DNA from: Bacillota bacterium
GTDB lineage: Bacteria > Bacillota > Clostridia > Lachnospirales > Cellulosilyticaceae
Direction: 5' to 3'
DNA: 64,000 bases
Assembly (NCBI GenBank): GCA_023393125.1
Contig: JAEWMQ010000114.1
Coordinates: 28,016 to 92,015 of the forward strand
The position numbers and the translations under genes are program-made. Under the pieces are notes generated by a model. The model was not told the origin of the DNA, did not search any database, and worked only from the letters and a program-made list of their open reading frames with translations. Positions 63,477-64,000 of the stretch are shown piece by piece (the stretch's first letter is position 1; each line of letters begins with the position of its first letter).

Positions 63477-63776
63477 TTATATTGCAAAAGCCACTTGCAA
63501 AATAGTCCCTTTAATCAGCATACGTTCTGCTGTCATAGTCTTTGCTTCAAGTGCAACACCATCTATAATAAGTAAACCGCATCTCGTATTTAAACGTACT
63601 TTTTGAGGTGTATACTCTACAAGACTTATAAAATTCTCTATGCTTATCTCTTTATTACCAGTGAGTTTAATCATTGGTACATTGCTCATGACCTCTGTTG
63701 GAATATCTAGTCCTTTAGCTACTTGCTCTCGTAGATTCATTTTAGCTAACTTATTTTTCTTGTTTGGTTTTATCAT
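63477..63776 (-). CDS. yqfC: Sporulation protein YqfC
   Basis: 99-aa YqfC/YabP family protein. The core carries LTGNKEISIENFISLVEYTP and VRLNTRCGLLIIDG. AGGGGGG lies eight bases before the ATG. It is first in the yqfCD-phoH-pgpH-ybeY-cdd-era-yqzL-recO series. In Bacillus the gene belongs to the mother-cell sigma-E regulon. Confidence 0.92.
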   Translation of the reverse strand: MIKPNKKNKLAKMNLREQVAKGLDIPTEVMSNVPMIKLTGNKEISIENFISLVEYTPQKVRLNTRCGLLIIDGVALEAKTMTAERMLIKGTILQVAFAI

Positions 63777-63795
63777 CGCACTGCCCCCCTATACA

Positions 63796-63824
63796 TTATA
63801 TGTATGCAGAAAATGGGACAAATA
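63796..63824 (-). promoter_or_regulatory. Possible sigma-E-type promoter of yqfC
   Basis: On the minus strand CATACAT about 35 bases before the ATG resembles the sigma-E -10 (CATACAnT), with TTCTATT 14 bases further up as a partial -35. The match is incomplete, so it is only tentative. Confidence 0.4.
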
Positions 63825-63853
63825 GAATGATTTTATCTATTTGCATACAAAAA

Positions 63854-63909
63854 ATAGGACCCTAAGGGTCCTATCAGAGCGTCGACAAAGTCGACGCTCT
63901 TTTATTTTT
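63854..63909 (+). terminator. Tandem hairpins before the transposase start
   Basis: ATAGGACCC/GGGTCCTAT (63854-63874) is followed by AGAGCGTCGAC-AAA-GTCGACGCTCT (63876-63900) and a T run. No plus-strand gene precedes them, so they more likely shield the transposase from incoming transcription or mark the element end. Confidence 0.75.
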
Positions 63910-63944
63910 AGGATTTAAGGATATAATATAAATGGGTGATAATT

Positions 63945-64000
63945 ATGCTAACTAGAAAAGACACTAAAACTCGATTACAAATGGAATTCACATCTTTAGA
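63945..64000 (+). CDS. Start of a probable IS1182-type transposase, cut by window edge
   Basis: Only 18 codons are visible, starting at the ATG 63945 behind GGGTGAT. The peptide opens MLTRKDTKTRLQMEF, like the N-termini of IS1182-family transposases (ML-x-K-x-x-x-TR-x-QMEM). With so few residues this is a recognition by pattern, not proof. The hairpins upstream fit the end of an insertion sequence. Confidence 0.55.
   Translation, partial: MLTRKDTKTRLQMEFTSL

Overview
The window looks like chromosome of a low-GC, anaerobic, endospore-lineage Firmicute of class Clostridia, probably Lachnospirales; a Cellulosilyticum-like relative is a guess from gene content and style, not something I could test. 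The reasons are strong purine-rich Shine-Dalgarno sites, a complete Rnf complex, a Mre/Min/SEDS cell-shape cluster, L27 with a cleavable N-terminus next to Prp, a tyrosine T-box, and the sporulation genes yqfC and yqfD. About 60 of some 67 genes lie on the minus strand. The plus-strand exceptions are a D,D-carboxypeptidase, a DUF378 protein, a small P-loop protein, tyrS and a transposase start at the right edge.

Layout from left to right. 1-2755: comEA, response regulator and sensor kinase (cut by the window edge). 2870-4180: dacF, ending in a perfect 26-bp inverted repeat shared with rsfS. 4239-6818: rsfS, a CaCA antiporter and a fused nadD-yqeK. 6941-29776 is a long conserved block, read from right to left: rnfCDGEAB; DUF4321-maf; radC; mreBCD; a PBP2 with large insertions; minCDE; rodA; mgsA; a small membrane protein; a radical-SAM/DUF2344/RNase G trio; rplU-prp-rpmA; obgE-yhbY. 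29888-34919: a lone GHKL ATPase, serC-serA, argF with a likely arginine-repressor box, and an RsuA-type pseudouridine synthase. 34929-38934: an rRNA m5C methyltransferase, a metallophosphoesterase, a radical SAM protein and an M14 peptidase. 39126-39942: two small plus-strand genes. 40003-43650: a glycogen debranching enzyme and T-box-tyrS. 43743-51168: an AI-2E-type permease, pepD, DUF711, an ACT protein, an FtsA-like ATPase with a beta-grasp tail, and a GalT/HIT-like protein. 51276-56141: an orphan peptide-binding lipoprotein, coaE and polA. 56360-63776: recO, yqzL, era, cdd, ybeY, pgpH, phoH, yqfD and yqfC. 63945-64000: the first codons of a probable IS1182-type transposase behind a double hairpin.

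Most of the window is core genome: envelope growth and division (mre, min, rodA, PBP2, dacF), ribosome assembly (rsfS, yhbY, obgE, L21/L27/Prp, era, ybeY, rRNA modification), redox energy (Rnf) and amino-acid supply (ser, arg, tyr). I see no defence island, prophage, CRISPR array, rRNA or tRNA. The most interesting items are modest: a small TM protein in the spoIVFA-spoIVFB position, the enlarged PBP2, the FtsA-like/beta-grasp fusion, the isolated P-loop family, the GHKL ATPase upstream of Rnf, and a 27-nt-arm hairpin after argF. No fully new system is evident.
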